64,000 nt of DNA from Pipra filicauda (taxonomy: Eukaryota; Chordata; Aves; Passeriformes; Pipridae), in NCBI RefSeq assembly GCF_003945595.2, contig NW_024104365.1:8589049-8653048 (forward strand), given 5' to 3'. The first letter of the stretch is position 1, and each line of letters starts with the position of its first letter. Positions 13,728 to 26,129 of this stretch are shown one piece after another. The notes beneath the pieces are model-generated. The model was given only the letters and a program-made list of their open reading frames with translations. It made no database searches and was not told the DNA's origin. The position numbers were made by a program, and so were the translations under genes.

Positions 13728-13950
13728 GACACTTGGGGACATGGTGTAGTGGTGGACCTGGCAGTGCTGGGTTAATGGTTGGACTCAAAGAATCCTAGAC
13801 TCACAGAATATGCTGAGTTGGAAGGGATGCACAAGGATCATTGAGTCCAGCTCTTAGCCCTGCACAGGACTATCCCCATGTGCCTGAGAGTATCATCCGT
13901 GATCTTAGAGGGCTTTTCCAGCCTTAACAATTCCATGATTCTATAATTCT
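13728..13950 (+). repeat. CR1 LINE fragment split by another CR1
   Basis: A sense CR1 3' end runs gacacttggggacatgg to ggttggactcaa (13728-13787), breaks, and resumes gtgatcttagagggctttt to its tail (13898-13950). Uninterrupted copies at 28525-28617 and 59820-59952 show that these two parts are normally contiguous. Confidence 0.85.
13788..13897 (-). repeat. CR1 LINE nested inside an older CR1
   Basis: Antisense CR1 of the gctgagttggaagggac subfamily (as at 6080-6340), about 110 bases, sitting inside the sense copy. The nesting shows this subfamily was active after the host copy inserted. Confidence 0.85.
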
Positions 13951-15589
13951 GGGATGGTTGATCTTGCCATGGAGACATGAAGTTCCAACTCAGGATATTC
14001 TGTGATTCTGTGAAGTTGGGGTAAATCCCACCTGCTGGGAGCAGCAGCACAGACACTCGCCTGTGATATTTTGTGTCCCCAGGGTGTGTCTGATTAGCTC
14101 TGTGCTGTTCAGACAGACACCATCCCATTACAGATGTGTACAGCAGTAGAGGAACCACGGCCATGGGCAGCTCAGGGAAGCTGTGGAATAACCACCAAAC
14201 AGCACCTGAAATGTGAAACAGAGTGAAGAGGAAGCAGTGTCTGCGATCATATTTCAGGGCCACTGATTCAAACTTTTAAGGCATTTTAATGAGATTAGAT
14301 GCTTGGCTCCCACTGGAAAGAGATGTCTTCAGATGCAAGTACCAAAACAAATTCCCTAAGCATTTTGGAAAACCCTGGATGCTGAGTAAGGGGATGGTAT
14401 CCTAACTGGAGTTCACAGGAGCCTTATCCCCAACTCTGGTCACTCTAAAGAGACTCCCGGGACCCTGGTTTTAGACAAAGCAGAGCTATGCTCCCCTCCT
14501 CCCCCTTCCCTGACCTGCAAAGGGTTAAAGGGTGGGGGAGCCGTTTGATTAATAGATGTCGTGTGAACATGCACATTTGCCTGTGACTGCATTCCTGGGG
14601 CTTTGGGCCCGGTGATAAGCTGGGACCAAAGTCCTCTGGCTCTGGGCAAGGAGAGCAAACAGGGCCCCAATGGAGCAGTTATTAATCCCAGCCTTGCATC
14701 TCCCAGGGCTGTCTCTCAGCAACGAGGCTCCCTGGAAGCCTTTCACACACCAATCGATACAAGTTGCCTCTCACCTTGCCCTTTCCATCCTCATCCCCCT
14801 CCTCCTGTGTGCTCACCATGGTCTCCTTCTGTGCCAGGACCTTCAGCTCGGGGACCCTTTCCCATCAGCAGCACCGGAAGGAGAGGATGATATTCCCATT
14901 GGGGTGATGGAAACCACCCCCAGCACCCAAACTGCTGTTGTAGTTATCCCAGTCTGTGTCCCCCATAGGTCTTGCTGTGGGGAAGGAATTTGTTGACTCA
15001 AAAAAGGGGAATTCACCAGTAATACACCCATACACACCCTTCTGCACCCATGGAAGAACATGCTCTGAGAGTTGTTTCTTTCCTTCAAAACACATTTGTA
15101 AAATGAACACACCTGGTTTAGAATTTCTTTGGGTGCAAAATGTCTTTTTCCCTCAGGGCAGCTTCGAATTGATCCAAGCCACAAGTTGTCTTTTCGACTC
15201 CAAACTTTGACACAGAGAAACTGATTGAGAATGAAACTCCTTTCTCTCCCTGAAAAGCAAAACAAACCGAAACAACCTGGACTTTTCAACTTGCTTGTGT
15301 TCAGATAGAACATGGTCAGACTTGCCAACAGGCTTACACGAGGGGGTATTTTTAGTGGCGGTGATTGCTGCATGGAGGATTTCTCCTTGCTCCAGTTTGG
15401 GGGGGGGCAAAAAGTAGATTTCTGGTTGCTGATATCTCTCCCAATCCCACAGTTGCTCTCAGGACGCTGGTAGTGATGCTCACACTGGGAGGTGTCTCCT
15501 CCAGCAAAATCAATTTCTTGAGATGGGCCAAGACATTCAATGATGGCTTTGGGAAGACTGGACTCCAGTCACTTTACAGATTCATCTCA
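13951..15589. other. Intergenic DNA without genes
   Basis: Unique sequence with the HNF/GATA-type motif cluster at 14590-14700. The 176-codon minus-strand frame at 14843-15373 shows no known domain. Confidence 0.45.
14590..14700. promoter_or_regulatory. Candidate regulatory element: GATA, HNF4-like, HNF1-like sites
   Basis: TGATAAG (14613-14619) is followed four bases later by GGACCAAAGTCC (14623-14634), a nuclear-receptor direct-repeat shape like HNF4 sites. GTTATTAAT (14678-14686), resembling half of an HNF1 site, comes next. The segment is free of repeats. This combination is typical of gut and liver enhancers; the assignment here rests on motifs only. Confidence 0.3.
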
Positions 15590-15862
15590 GGGCAGGAGAT
15601 AGGACAAGGGGTGATGGTTTCAAACTAAAAGAAGGTTGATTTAGGTTAGATATAAGACAGAATTTTTTTATGATGAGAGTGGTGAGGCCCTGGCACAGGT
15701 TGCCCAGAGAAGCTGTGGCTGCCCACCCCTGGAAGTGTTTAAGGCCAGGTTGGATGGGGCTTGGAGTAACCTGGGATAGTGCAAGGTTTCCTGCTCATGG
15801 CAGGGGGGTTGGAATTGGATGATTTTTAAGGTCCCTTCCAACCCAAACCATTCCTTGATTCC
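15590..15862 (+). repeat. CR1 LINE fragment
   Basis: Sense CR1 with gaggccctggcacaggttgc, aagctgtggctgccc and the terminal cccttccaacccaaaccatt. About 270 bases. Confidence 0.92.
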
Positions 15863-17303
15863 CTCAAGGGAGAAGCTCTGGCCCAATCCCAATTCCAATT
15901 CTCAGTTTGCTGTTGTATGAAAACTAGATGTTTTTAAGGCATGCCAAGCCCATCACTTCCAAAATGAAATCAGCTTTTTAAGCCAGACTGTTTTCTGCAA
16001 AGAATTCAATTCCTGATTTCATAATAAATAATGTAAAACCCTTCTACCATGACAGAGCATCATAATGGATCTGTATTCACATCTATGCAGGCAGAGATCA
16101 TGGAAAGAGATTACCTGCAGGTGACAACACTTTTACTCTGTAGAAGCCTGATTCATGTCTGAATCATTTTTAATCCTTGAGGAGAGAAACTGGGATCACA
16201 CCACAGCTTGCTCCAAGCTCCTCCCTTTCCATATCTCCCTCAGAAGATGTGGTGTTGCAGGGGTGCCAGGACCACCGAGCTGAGAGTTTTGAGGAAAGGA
16301 AACAAGATGCTTCAACATTTGATTATGAACAAGAAGCCACAACCCTTGTGTCTTGTCCTTGATTGTCAGGGAGAAACATTAAAATGAAATGTCCAAAGTG
16401 TAAAAGGTGATCCCTGTACTGAGAAACCAAGAATAAAATGCCTGATTTGGACTGTAAATGTCTTCAAAGCTATAAGGTGAGAAATGTGATAAGTTTGAAC
16501 AGAAATTCCATCCAACACTGATAATTTTTACAGGATTCACTGAAACAAGTACATTTTCATATAAAAGTGTAATAACAACAACAATAATAATAGCTAAACA
16601 AGCTGGCTTTCTACCTTAAAAAAAATAGATTAAAGAATACTCCAAATATTCCCAGCAGCCTCAAGTTAGGCTTCTATCTGTGGTAGGGTCAGGATCCTGT
16701 AAGGGTGGGTTCCTTGCTCCATAAGGGTCAATTCCATAAGGGTGGGATCTAAGCCATCTTCAACATGCCATCTGCACTCTCCAGAGTTTACCCTCACAGC
16801 TCCTTTCCCAACACGTGTGTTGTAAATAGTCTTGTATCTTGCTTCAAAATAAAATCCATGGGGGCTTTTTTCCATGTAAACAGACCTACAATGGGTGTAG
16901 GTGACCAGTCACCACTGTAGGTGATGGTCTGAGGTCTTTTGTGGACCATAAACCTCGTGCTGATGTGGAGGCAACGCACGAGTACATCTGGTGGAAAAAA
17001 AAAAGGAAAGGGAAAATCAAAGTCTACCTTGAAAGAAGGTCCATGGTAACAACTCCATGTTTAAAATGGATGGGAGCAACTGTCTTCTCAGTTTGAGGCT
17101 TCCCTGTGCTGTCAGCAGGGAATGGAGGGAGGGATTGATCTTGCAGGATCAGACACCTGCACTGGGTACATACATTGGAGGGGTCTCCATAGGCTCCAGG
17201 TGCATGAGCTGGGTGCAAAATCACTGGAGATCCAGTCCATGAAGGCAGAGGAGAAGATTAACTCAACCTAATCCAGGCACCAGGTTTAGGTCAGACTCGG
17301 GGT
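15863..17303. other. Intergenic DNA without genes
   Basis: A short AAC/AAT microsatellite at about 16571-16592. Around 16690-16745 the word ataagggt or taagggt recurs three times. No exon supported. Confidence 0.45.
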
Positions 17304-17372
17304 ATCGTAGAATTGTAGAATATCCTGTGATGGAAAAGACCCACAAGGATCATCAAAGTCCATATACCACTT
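17304..17372 (-). repeat. CR1 LINE fragment (diverged)
   Basis: Antisense head gtatcgtagaattgtagaat then gatggaaaagacccacaagg. Old and diverged; similarity fades beyond 17372. Confidence 0.7.
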
Positions 17373-17734
17373 AATCTCCAGCTGATGGACAGAGTCGCCT
17401 GTATTTCCTTTGCCTTCCAGCCCCATGTGGGCATCTTGGATGCTCTAGTGCATCTTCAGTGAGGAAAACCCTCTTAAACCCAAAATGTCGGTTCCTGGAA
17501 CTTCCAGTTGAATCTCATCCATGTCTTTGCAGAAAGAGGAACACCATGCATTTTGCTGCAACTGAAGGAGATCTTGCCATGGATTTTGTGCTGGGGGAGG
17601 TGAAGGGTGTTCAATGAAGACCCCAGTATCCCCACATCAATAAGGAAATCCCATTGGCTTCAGAAGGTCTTTGAGGATCTGGTCTGGAGACTCTTGTGTT
17701 TCATAACTATTCTTACCAAAGCACTTCCAAAATG

Positions 17735-17797
17735 GATGGTTGGACTTGATGAGCTTGGAGGTTTTTTCCAACCTTAATGATTCTCTGATTCCCTGAA
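17735..17797 (+). repeat. CR1 LINE 3' tail
   Basis: Sense 3' end atggttggacttgatgagct to ccttaatgattctctgattc. Only about 60 bases remain. Confidence 0.8.
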
Positions 17798-18540
17798 AAA
17801 ACAGTGACATCTGCGAGAACCTGGGACTAGCCCCAGGCTGTCCTGCTTCCTGAAATTCAGGATTTACCTCACATCCCCTCTCCCTGGGTCTCTGAAGCCT
17901 GTTCCCCAGTCCCCAACCATGTCTCCAGATAACACAACACACCTTTCACCTTTCAAAGCCAGATCTAGGAAGCAATGAGGTCAGGGAATGGGAACAGCAC
18001 AGCACTGAGGTTGTATTAACTGTAGTTTGAGCTCTTGGGCAGCTTTGATCATTTCAACACAGAAACACCTTCCTCTTGTGGGCTGCAGAGCCCCCCTTCT
18101 TCAAGTAGTTTTGAGTGGATTCTCCTGGAAGACAGTGGCTGTTTCAAGGACTCTTATTTTCCTGAAGGGGTGTTGCTTTTCCTGTCTGGAATAGTTCTTT
18201 CTTCACTGGAAATTTCAAGCAGAATCTGTGGTCATTAAAGATTTCCCCATTGGAATGGAGGTGTTAGTCCATTGGTAATGAATTTCTCCTGTGAACATCT
18301 CCCTGGAGTTTCCATGCAAAGCCAGACCTCTTCTCCTTCTCTGTTCTGGAGGTGATCAGTGCTGTCAGACTGCAGGCTCTAATCCAGGACAGGGGATGCA
18401 GACTGTGACCCATGTTTTGCTTCAGGCAATGGTAGACAAGAGGCAGAAACCTCCAGGGGATGGGAATTTCCTGGAGGATATTGAGTTTTGAGGGAATATG
18501 GGTCAGCCTCTGAAATCTTCATCTTGTTTCACTCAAAGCT
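17798..18540. other. Unannotated intergenic DNA
   Basis: Unique sequence; nothing supported. Confidence 0.45.
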
Positions 18541-18662
18541 GGGTTAGACAGGGCTTGGAGCAACCTGGTCTAGTGGGAGGTGTCCCTGCCCATGGCAGGG
18601 GGTTGGAAAGAGAAGATCTTTCAGGTTCTTTCCAACCCAACACATCCCATGACTCTACGACT
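18541..18662 (+). repeat. CR1 LINE fragment
   Basis: Sense copy from gggttagacagggcttggag to an eroded octamer tail (catgactctacgactc). Confidence 0.88.
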
Positions 18663-20194
18663 CAGAGGAAGCCTTTAGAACTTGGGAGCTCTTTCTGGAA
18701 AACTGTTGGTCCCTCACAGGGACAGCTCTACAAAGCAATGTAACCCACGGCACAAACTGTACCCCTGACCGTCCTGATGAGCAAGGGGGGCTTGAACCTT
18801 CATCCCTCTCTTTTTCCAAATGGAGAGGACCTACTCTCCTTCCTTATACACCCAAGAACTAAAGCCAGGTACTTTGACAAGAAAGTACCCTCCAACCGTC
18901 AGAAACCAAGTTCGGGCTGGATCCTTCCACACTCACAAGAGTTTCCAGTACTGCTGACATGGGAGGCTGTTGGTCACCATCAGTTTATTAAGACAAAGAC
19001 AGTATAGGAAGAATGGAGATGCAAGAGTCAGAGCCCCTTACGTGACAGGGTCTCCTCCACAATCTTCCACCTTCAGCAGCTTTCCCTGGACATCTTCACA
19101 ATCATGTAGATGATGAGCCTCTGTTCTAACTTTTTTGCACTCTTCAATGTTTTGGGTTGTGCTTCCACCTTTGGACAACAATGAAATGGTCCCTAAGTGT
19201 CCAGAGGGGTAAGAAAGTCCACTAGTTTGGGAAAAAGAGAAAGATTTTAATCAGAAGTTTATCAGAAGAAAAATGTGTAAGAAAGCTTTGTTGAAAACAA
19301 ATTTTTTGTTTGTTTGGAAGTCTTTACTTCTGATGGAACAGAAGGGCAATCTGTGAAGCTTTTCAGCCAGATTTGTTTGTCCACCACTGGAGTTTCATGC
19401 TTTCTACCCCTATAATGTGCAACGTCCTCATAGCTCTGCTCTGAGGACTTAGGTAAAAGCAGCATCAATTCTCCAGCATAAAACCCATTCTCTGCCTTTA
19501 CACTGGGGCTGATCTTGCACCAGCTGCCTTGTGGCAGCTCTGAACCTCTCGTATTCCCACAGAGAGAAAGGCCACGGTTGGTTCCTGAGGCCTGTCCTGG
19601 GTCCAATCTGGCCATCCCAGATTTTCTCTGCGACACAAGGTCTTTGCAGGGTTGCAGGGTTTCTCTAGGACCTGCCTGCCCAATGGATGCAGTGTCTGCA
19701 CTAAAAAAAGCCCTTCCAGCCCGGAGCTGGGCCAGCACGTCCGCTGGAAAAATGACATAACCCCGGCACGTAATCTGGAGTTCCTCCTCTGGGGCAACCG
19801 TGTGAGAGGAGATCAAAGGGCAGCACAGGAAAGTGAGAGCAGAGCCCACAGAGAGAAAAACACCCTCACCAGCCAACCAGGGGAATAATCACAGCCTTCA
19901 GTGGGATTTGGGAGTTCCCACTCACAGGAGAGATGGAGACAGACATCCTCCTCTGGCTCCGGGCACCCAGCTGGGTGCGGGCATGGAATCCTTCTCCATG
20001 ACTCTCCCATTTTATCTTTCAGTGTGGGACAGCAGATTGAGACAAGATTCAGCTGTTCTTGTGCCTGTTCAAGTCCCATGGAAGGGATGTCCTTGACCCA
20101 TAAGAACTTGGGAGACTGTGGTTACTCACAGCAGTGCCAGCAGCATCCCCTCCCCTGTGTTCCCCAGCTGACAGTCTTCAGCTGTGCCAGGGGA
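18663..20194. other. Intergenic DNA without genes
   Basis: Unique sequence. The 204-codon minus-strand frame at 19262-19876 is the longest non-BLK frame after the BLK region is set aside. It has no domain I recognise and begins and ends without splice or promoter support, so I leave it uncalled. Confidence 0.4.
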
Positions 20195-20362
20195 GGTTTA
20201 GGTTTAGGTTAGACATTAAGAAGAGGTTCCCAGGGAGGTGGTGGGGTCATCATCCCTGCAGGTATCTAAGAAGAGACTGGATGTGGCACTTAATACCCAG
20301 ACAGGGTGGTGCTAGGTCTCAGAGGTCTTTTTCAACCTAGTTGATTCTGTGATTCTGTGACT
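20195..20362 (+). repeat. CR1 LINE fragment
   Basis: Sense copy with ggttagacattaagaagagg, ggatgtggcacttaata and the perfect tail gattctgtgattctgtga. Confidence 0.85.
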
Positions 20363-20779
20363 TCCCACCCTCCCTGACTTCAGAGCACCTGGGGAAAATA
20401 CAGATGGATGAGGCAGTGAGAGGGAGGTGAAACAGCAAGGAAAATCCGTGAAAATCCGTGGGTCCCATGCCAGGAGTGGTGGTGCTGAGGGATCTGTGCT
20501 TGCACACAGAGCCTGGTGTAGTCTTGCAGGCTGGATCCTTTCCATTCTTCATCCTTGCTCCCCATCCCTACAGCCATGGGGAATTTGCTACCACATCCAC
20601 CCCCACTCCACATCCTCCCACTCCAAATTCATCTGCCCACTGGTGCCCACACTGAGGGATCTGTGTTGCCCAGGGTTTGTGGTTTCTGACCCCTGACTTG
20701 CCTGTTGCCACTGGAATTCCCTATCACTCCAGTGACTCAGCTGACAGAAAGGGAGACAATGGCATTTTACATCAGCCCA

Positions 20780-20860
20780 GGCTATCAGGAGCCTGCCTTA
20801 TCTGAGCTGTGTTTTTCTATTAGTCTAACACTCCATTGTGCATCCCTTTATCAGCTGCAA
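20780..20860. promoter_or_regulatory. Candidate regulatory element with GATA/E-box composite
   Basis: AGATAAG on the minus strand at 20797-20803, and TTTATCAGCTG at 20847-20857, where a GATA site (TGATAAA on the minus strand) overlaps the E-box CAGCTG. The flanking sequence is AT-balanced and repeat-free, of the kind conserved non-coding elements often have. Confidence 0.3.
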
Positions 20861-21757
20861 TGTTGATGTAATGCTGGCTTGGAAGTGGTTTCTGCATCCT
20901 AGCACTGAGACAGCTCACTTTTATTTCTGGGGGGGGGGGAAGGGGAGGGTGCGAGAGGAGGGTTTATCTGGATTCTCAGGAGATAGGAGCCCTTCTCCAG
21001 CACAGAGCAGGGAGGGAGGGCGGGCTGGCTGGGTGGTGGTGGGGGGCTACCAGCCCAAATTGAGCAGGCTGTTTTCAACCAGTAATTTAACAAACATAAT
21101 TTCTGCTCCTCCCCTCCAGACAGTATTTTTAATCAAAGCATTAGCTTGTCAGGATAAATGTCCTCTCTGGTTCCTTCTGTAAGTCCCAGAAGGTGCAGAC
21201 CTGGCTTTCTGCAGCAGGATTGGCCCAGCTGGTGGTGGCAGAGTGAGCCCTAACTTTTCCCCTAGTGAGGCTCATCCCTAATAGCACTTTCCTGGGCAGA
21301 TATTCACTGGCTGATACACGAGTTGAGTTCAGAGGGTCTTTTCCCCCCCATTTTTTGGTTTGGGTTGGTTTTTTTTATTTTTGTTTGAGTTTATTGTTTC
21401 TTTGTTTGTTTTTGTCCTTTTTGGGGGGAAGGGAGGGGGGTTGGTTTGGTTTTTTCCACATCTCTAGACGTTTATTCTCAAAAACGGCTAGCCAGCAACT
21501 TGGCATTCGTAAGTAGTCAATGGCTTAAAATAATTCTGAGATTGGATAGGGAGCAAAAATGGAGCTACCTACATGAAGCAACATTAGGATGTGGCCTCAT
21601 AGGTTTTGCTTCCTAAGGTTTAAACCCTCAGGACCCACCTCCATGACAGTAAAAGGGACAGAGACACTTCAGCTGTTACACAGGAAGAGGGAAGCACATT
21701 GAATTTATGTCCATGCAGCAACATGAGGTATACGGCCAGGCAGGATTAAGTGTGTTG

Positions 21758-21799
21758 GATTTAGTCTGTCCAGCTGTAGATTTAGTCTACCCAGCTGTA
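21758..21799. repeat. 21-base tandem duplication
   Basis: Two adjacent copies of a 21-base unit beginning gatttagtct and ending ccagctgta, differing at two neighbouring positions (gt against ac). Confidence 0.85.
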
Positions 21800-22127
21800 G
21801 CAAGAGCAACAGTGAGGTTGTCAACCCACAGTACAAAACATCTGGAGCCACACCTGAGCATCATCCTTGAGTATTGTGGCTTAGTGTCACTCAGCTACCC
21901 CAGCCCACATGGCAACCACCCTTTGGCCGAAGTCAGCAGCATCAGCATTTTCAATCCCCTGTAACTCCTTCTTGGAGCAGTCTCTGGTGTGAGACCAGCA
22001 CCCACCAGATGCTCTCTGCGCCTTCTGTGATGGGATTTCGTGCTTTTCCTTTCTGACTTTATGCACAGGGGTAGGATCAGAAAAGGTTTGCAGGCACATG
22101 TGCCAGATTGGGTTTCCATTGCTTATA

Positions 22128-22590
22128 ATCACAGAAACATTGAATGGTTTGGGTTGGAAGGAACCTTAAAGATCATCTCATTCCAAACCCCTGCCAAGGG
22201 TAGGGACCCTTTCATTATCCCAGGTTGCTCCAAGCCCCATCCAGACTGGCCTTGGACACTTCCAGGGATGGGACAGCCACAGCTTCTCTGAGCAACCTGT
22301 GCCAGGGCCTCCACCCTCACAGAGAAGAGTTTTTTTTCCTAAAATCTGATCTAAACCTACTTTCTTTCAGTTTGAAGCCATTTCCCCTTGTCCTGTCACT
22401 CCAAGCTCTTGTAAATAGTCTCTCTCCATCTTCCTTGTAGGTTCCCTTCAGGTACTGGAGGGCCCAACTAGATCATCCCAAACCCTTCTCTTTTCCAGGC
22501 TGAACAAGCTCAATTTTCTCAGCCTTTCCTCATAGCAGAGGTGCTCCATCTCTCTAATCAACTTGATGATTCTCCCCTGTGCTCGTAATG
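22128..22590 (-). repeat. CR1 LINE fragment (long)
   Basis: About 460 bases of antisense CR1 3' region: head aatcacagaaacattgaatg, then ttgaagccatttccccttgt, then ctcagcctttcctcatagca. It is one of the two longest copies in the window. Confidence 0.93.
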
Positions 22591-22859
22591 AACTTACTAA
22601 TTTCCTGTTTTCTTCACTCAAACCCAATAGCCTGATTTTTCTGGAGTCCCTGGAGCTCCAAAAAGCTACTGTGGGCTCATTTGCATCCCTTCAACAGGAT
22701 TCTTGAGACAAGAGGAGCTTACAGTGAACTCGAAATACTAACCCTACACGTGTGCACACATGTGAGCAGCATCCTCTGGGCCATTGTCTAGGGTGTGATG
22801 GACATGGTTCTCCAGCTGCAGTTCTCACACACAGAGGAGAAGGTGAGTGGGACATACAT

Positions 22860-22982
22860 ATGCTGCCCAGGGCGGTGGTGGAGTCACTCTTACTGGAGGG
22901 ATTTAAAAGCCATGTAGATGTGGCACTTGGGGACATGGGTTAGTGGTGGCCTTAGGAGTGCTGGGGGAACAATTGGACTTTT
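22860..22982 (+). repeat. CR1 LINE fragment without tail
   Basis: Sense copy tgcccagggcggtggtggag to gatgtggcacttggggacat; the similarity ends near caattggactt, before the octamer tail. Confidence 0.8.
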
Positions 22983-25032
22983 CATCCATAGCCAGCAGGC
23001 TTCAGCCTGGGGCTTTGGCATTTGCCTACCAGTACTTTTGCATCTGTGTTTGCATACCCAGGTGACTACGTTTGCATGTTGACCCCTGGAGATGTGTGAA
23101 GACCACACCTTGTTTTACTTGCAATGGAGAAACCAAAACAGATCTTTCTGAGAAGACCTTCAGAGCCAGTTTCATTTATTTCTCTTTCATTTATGGCTCC
23201 TTCTCCTCTGTACAGGACAGCTTCCCTCAGATTAGTGGAAATCCCACGTGATGGGGACTCAACAGACCTGGGTTCAAATGGAGTGTTTAGGTGGCAGTTC
23301 TGAAGTGCTGATGAAGGGAAAGCAAGACTAGAAATACAAAACATGGTGGGCAGAAAGAGTCATGGGAGATGGTTACTGCTCATCCCCAGCCACATCTGTG
23401 GTTCAAATTTGCTGCTGTGTCCTCAGACCCCAAATAAAAACGTGGAAGGGCTCATGCAATGGGATGCAGAATTCCTGGAGCGTCTTGGCTCTTAGAGGTC
23501 CTACCTGGACATCTCATGCCCTGAATTTGCTTGTGCTCTCACCTCTTCCTCCTCAGCCTCCTCTGCCTGAGGTGGACCGGCTGCTGTCCCTGCGCTGCGA
23601 GTGGTTGTGATTTCGTCTCAGTCATCATTTCTATTGTTATCTGCCCATTATCTGATCCTCTCCCAGGCCTGGCCAGGAAACATCCTTCTGTCTCCGTCTT
23701 CGACGGCGCTCCATCCTCTTCCTCCTTGGAGAAGACAAAAGCCAAACAAGCTCGTAATGAATCAGACGTTTCCCTTCCCACTTTGCCCCTTATTTCCCCC
23801 TCTCATTTTTCACGCGGGCCAATTTCTGCCTTTTCCCTCCTGTTTGTTTGGGATGTGGCCTGTGCTCAGCATCCCGGGGAGTCTGGCTGGCTCCTCTCGG
23901 TGTCAGCGGGAGTTCAGGGGTGGGTGAGGCTGATAGGGCTCCTCTGGCCCCCTCTGCATCCTCAAACCTAACGCCTGCAAGAGGCTTGGCCTCCTGACAC
24001 CGGGGCATGGGATCAACTCCAGGCCAAGCTGGAGGTTCATCTGGGTTCAGAAAAGCAACTGGACGGTTGGGTGGAGGAAAAATATTCTATCAAGGGCGAT
24101 TAAACTTGAGATCAGCTTATCCAGCTCAGGATGTCACGTGGTAGTAACTTGCTGGAGGCTGGAAGAGAGTGTTGGGGAAGCATTGCTCTGTCCATGCCCC
24201 GGTTTTGTATTCCTTCGTAGCATTCCTGGAGGAGAGGCGGGACACTCACCTCTATGGACACAACAGGTTTTGGTTTGGCTGTAGAACGAGATGGGACAAA
24301 GCTCTGCCCATGAAACCCAGCAGTCCTTGGCCTCTGGCGAGCTCTTCCATTTTCTGTGTCCCCAAACAACACTGAGTCCCATTTCCAAAATTCTCTGGGA
24401 TGTGCATTGCTTCTAAGCCAGGTGGTCCTGGTCTTCCCTGGTCCTGGTCAGGGTGGCCGTGTTGGGGGGTTGAAAACAAAGGGACGCTTGTGAGGTGTTA
24501 TGGCTCACCTGACACACCCACACCAGCCCCCATCCAAACAGCAGCTCCCTCTCCTTCACCTCTCCCCACTACCCAACACTTTGGCTCTTGTGTTAATTAT
24601 CCAGCTTCTCTTGGGAGCCAGAGGCCAGGGAAAAGCTGGAGATCCCTGCAGTCCAGGGTCAGTGATGCTATGGGCTTGGTCATGTCTTCCAGGTAAGATT
24701 TAGGTCTTGGGAAGCTCAATTGCTTGTTGAGAAGCTCAGCTGAAGGTTGCAAAGGGCAAAAGTCATGGTAAAGACTTCACTAAAAATGTGGCTGACTGTG
24801 TGTCAGTGCCAAAGGTTGTTCCTGGCCTTATGTCCTTGACTGGAATAGCTTGGTGAAAAGGCAAGGATCTGCAGGGAATGTCCCCATTTCTGAAACTTTC
24901 TTGCTCTTTTCAGAAAATGAAGGTGAAAAACAAGACACACGCATACAGACACACACAGATGAGTGTCCCCAAATATAGATTCCGTAGTGATTTTTTTATT
25001 ATGAGTTTTCATTGTAAACAGAAAGGAACAAA
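22983..25032. other. Intergenic DNA without genes
   Basis: Slightly CpG-enriched near 23570-23820. No exon supported despite several open frames on both strands. Confidence 0.4.
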
Positions 25033-25395
25033 TCATAGAATCATTAAGGTTGGAAAAGACCTCCAAGATCAAGTCCAGTCTATTACCCATCACCAAAACC
25101 ATATCATGAAGTGCCACATCTACTCATTTTTTGAACACTTTCAGGGATAGTGAATCCACCACTTCCCTGGGCAGCCTATTCCAATGCTTAACTCCTTCAG
25201 TGAAGAAATTTTTCCTAATATCCATCCTGAACCTCTCCTGGTGCAACTTGAGGCCATTTCCCCTTCTCCCAGGCAACAAGTGATAGGAAAAGAGGCCAAA
25301 TCCCAGAAAATAAAAGATGAAAACATCCTTATTTCCTTACCATTATAAAACCTCTCAACTCTTTTCCTGTCATTTCTAACCAGGCCGCACAACTT
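25033..25395 (-). repeat. CR1 LINE fragment
   Basis: Antisense copy of the aatcattaaggttggaaaag subfamily, about 360 bases, through gggcagcctattccaatgct and gaggccatttccccttctcc. Confidence 0.9.
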
Positions 25396-26017
25396 AAACC
25401 AGAGAGGTCTTCTCTCTGTGAATGCACAGATAGGTTGTTACTAGACACTGGGAAAGCCACGTTGCTGCTTTAAAGAAGATCCCGAAAAAATGAGAAAGGG
25501 CATGAAAAAAAGGGCTACAGAGTTTATGTGAAGAGGAAGCTTTGACATGGAAGGCTCAGAAAATTTGTTCTGGTTGGCTTATCAGAAAAAGAGATGGAGA
25601 AGTGACTGGAAAAGAATTGCTTGGGGAGAAAAATGCCTGATAAGAAAAATCTCCTTAATCTAGAAAAAAATGGCTTTCCCATGGTTGAAAAGCAGAGCTA
25701 AACCACCCAAGTTTATGGTTACTGCTGAGGGTAGTCACTAGGCTACTCAGGTTCTTCATCCCTGGATACCTTTATATCAGGAGCAGATGCCCTTCTGGAA
25801 GCAATGCTTTAGCCAAGTGCAAGCTGTTGAGTTACAGGCAGGAGCTACATCCAAATATCATACTTAGAGTGCTGAAATGTCATGGGTTGAGCTTTGATGG
25901 ATGGAGATTTCAGTTGGATTTGCTTCAGTAAATCCAGTTTATGAGAGCTGTGACATTTATTCCTTGTTTGAGGGCACAGCAAATCAAGGTGTTGGAGAAA
26001 CCACAGTGAGAATCAAG

Positions 26018-26075
26018 AATCACAAAATCATCAGGGTTGGAAAAGACCTTGAAGATCATCTAGTCCAACCAGAAT
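26018..26075 (-). repeat. CR1 LINE 3' end, short
   Basis: Antisense head aatcacaaaatcatcagggt to tctagtccaacc, truncated at about 58 bases. Confidence 0.8.
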
Positions 26076-26129
26076 TTTCACCAGGAAATCTTGGAATTAT
26101 CCATGAAATGTTTCTGTTTATGGAGCCAG

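Larger units (their letters stand above)
20363..22127. other. Intergenic DNA without genes
   Basis: Contains a perfect two-copy 10-base repeat (aaaatccgtg) at 20441-20460, a G-run near 20931-20946, a G/T-rich low-complexity stretch at 21340-21460, the candidate element at 20780-20860 and a 21-base duplication at 21758-21799. Confidence 0.5.

Noticed and set aside
14843..15373. 176-codon minus-strand open frame
   Set aside because: No domain, no supporting exon boundaries.
19262..19876. 204-codon minus-strand open frame
   Set aside because: No family resemblance, no splice or promoter context, no codon pattern that I could see. Frames of this length are expected by chance in 64 kb read in six frames.
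22128..22590. Recurring peptide such as ALNTSRDGAATASLGNLCQGL seen in many frames, considered as a gene family
   Set aside because: It is the translation of the CR1 3' untranslated region, repeated at nearly every copy, not a protein family.
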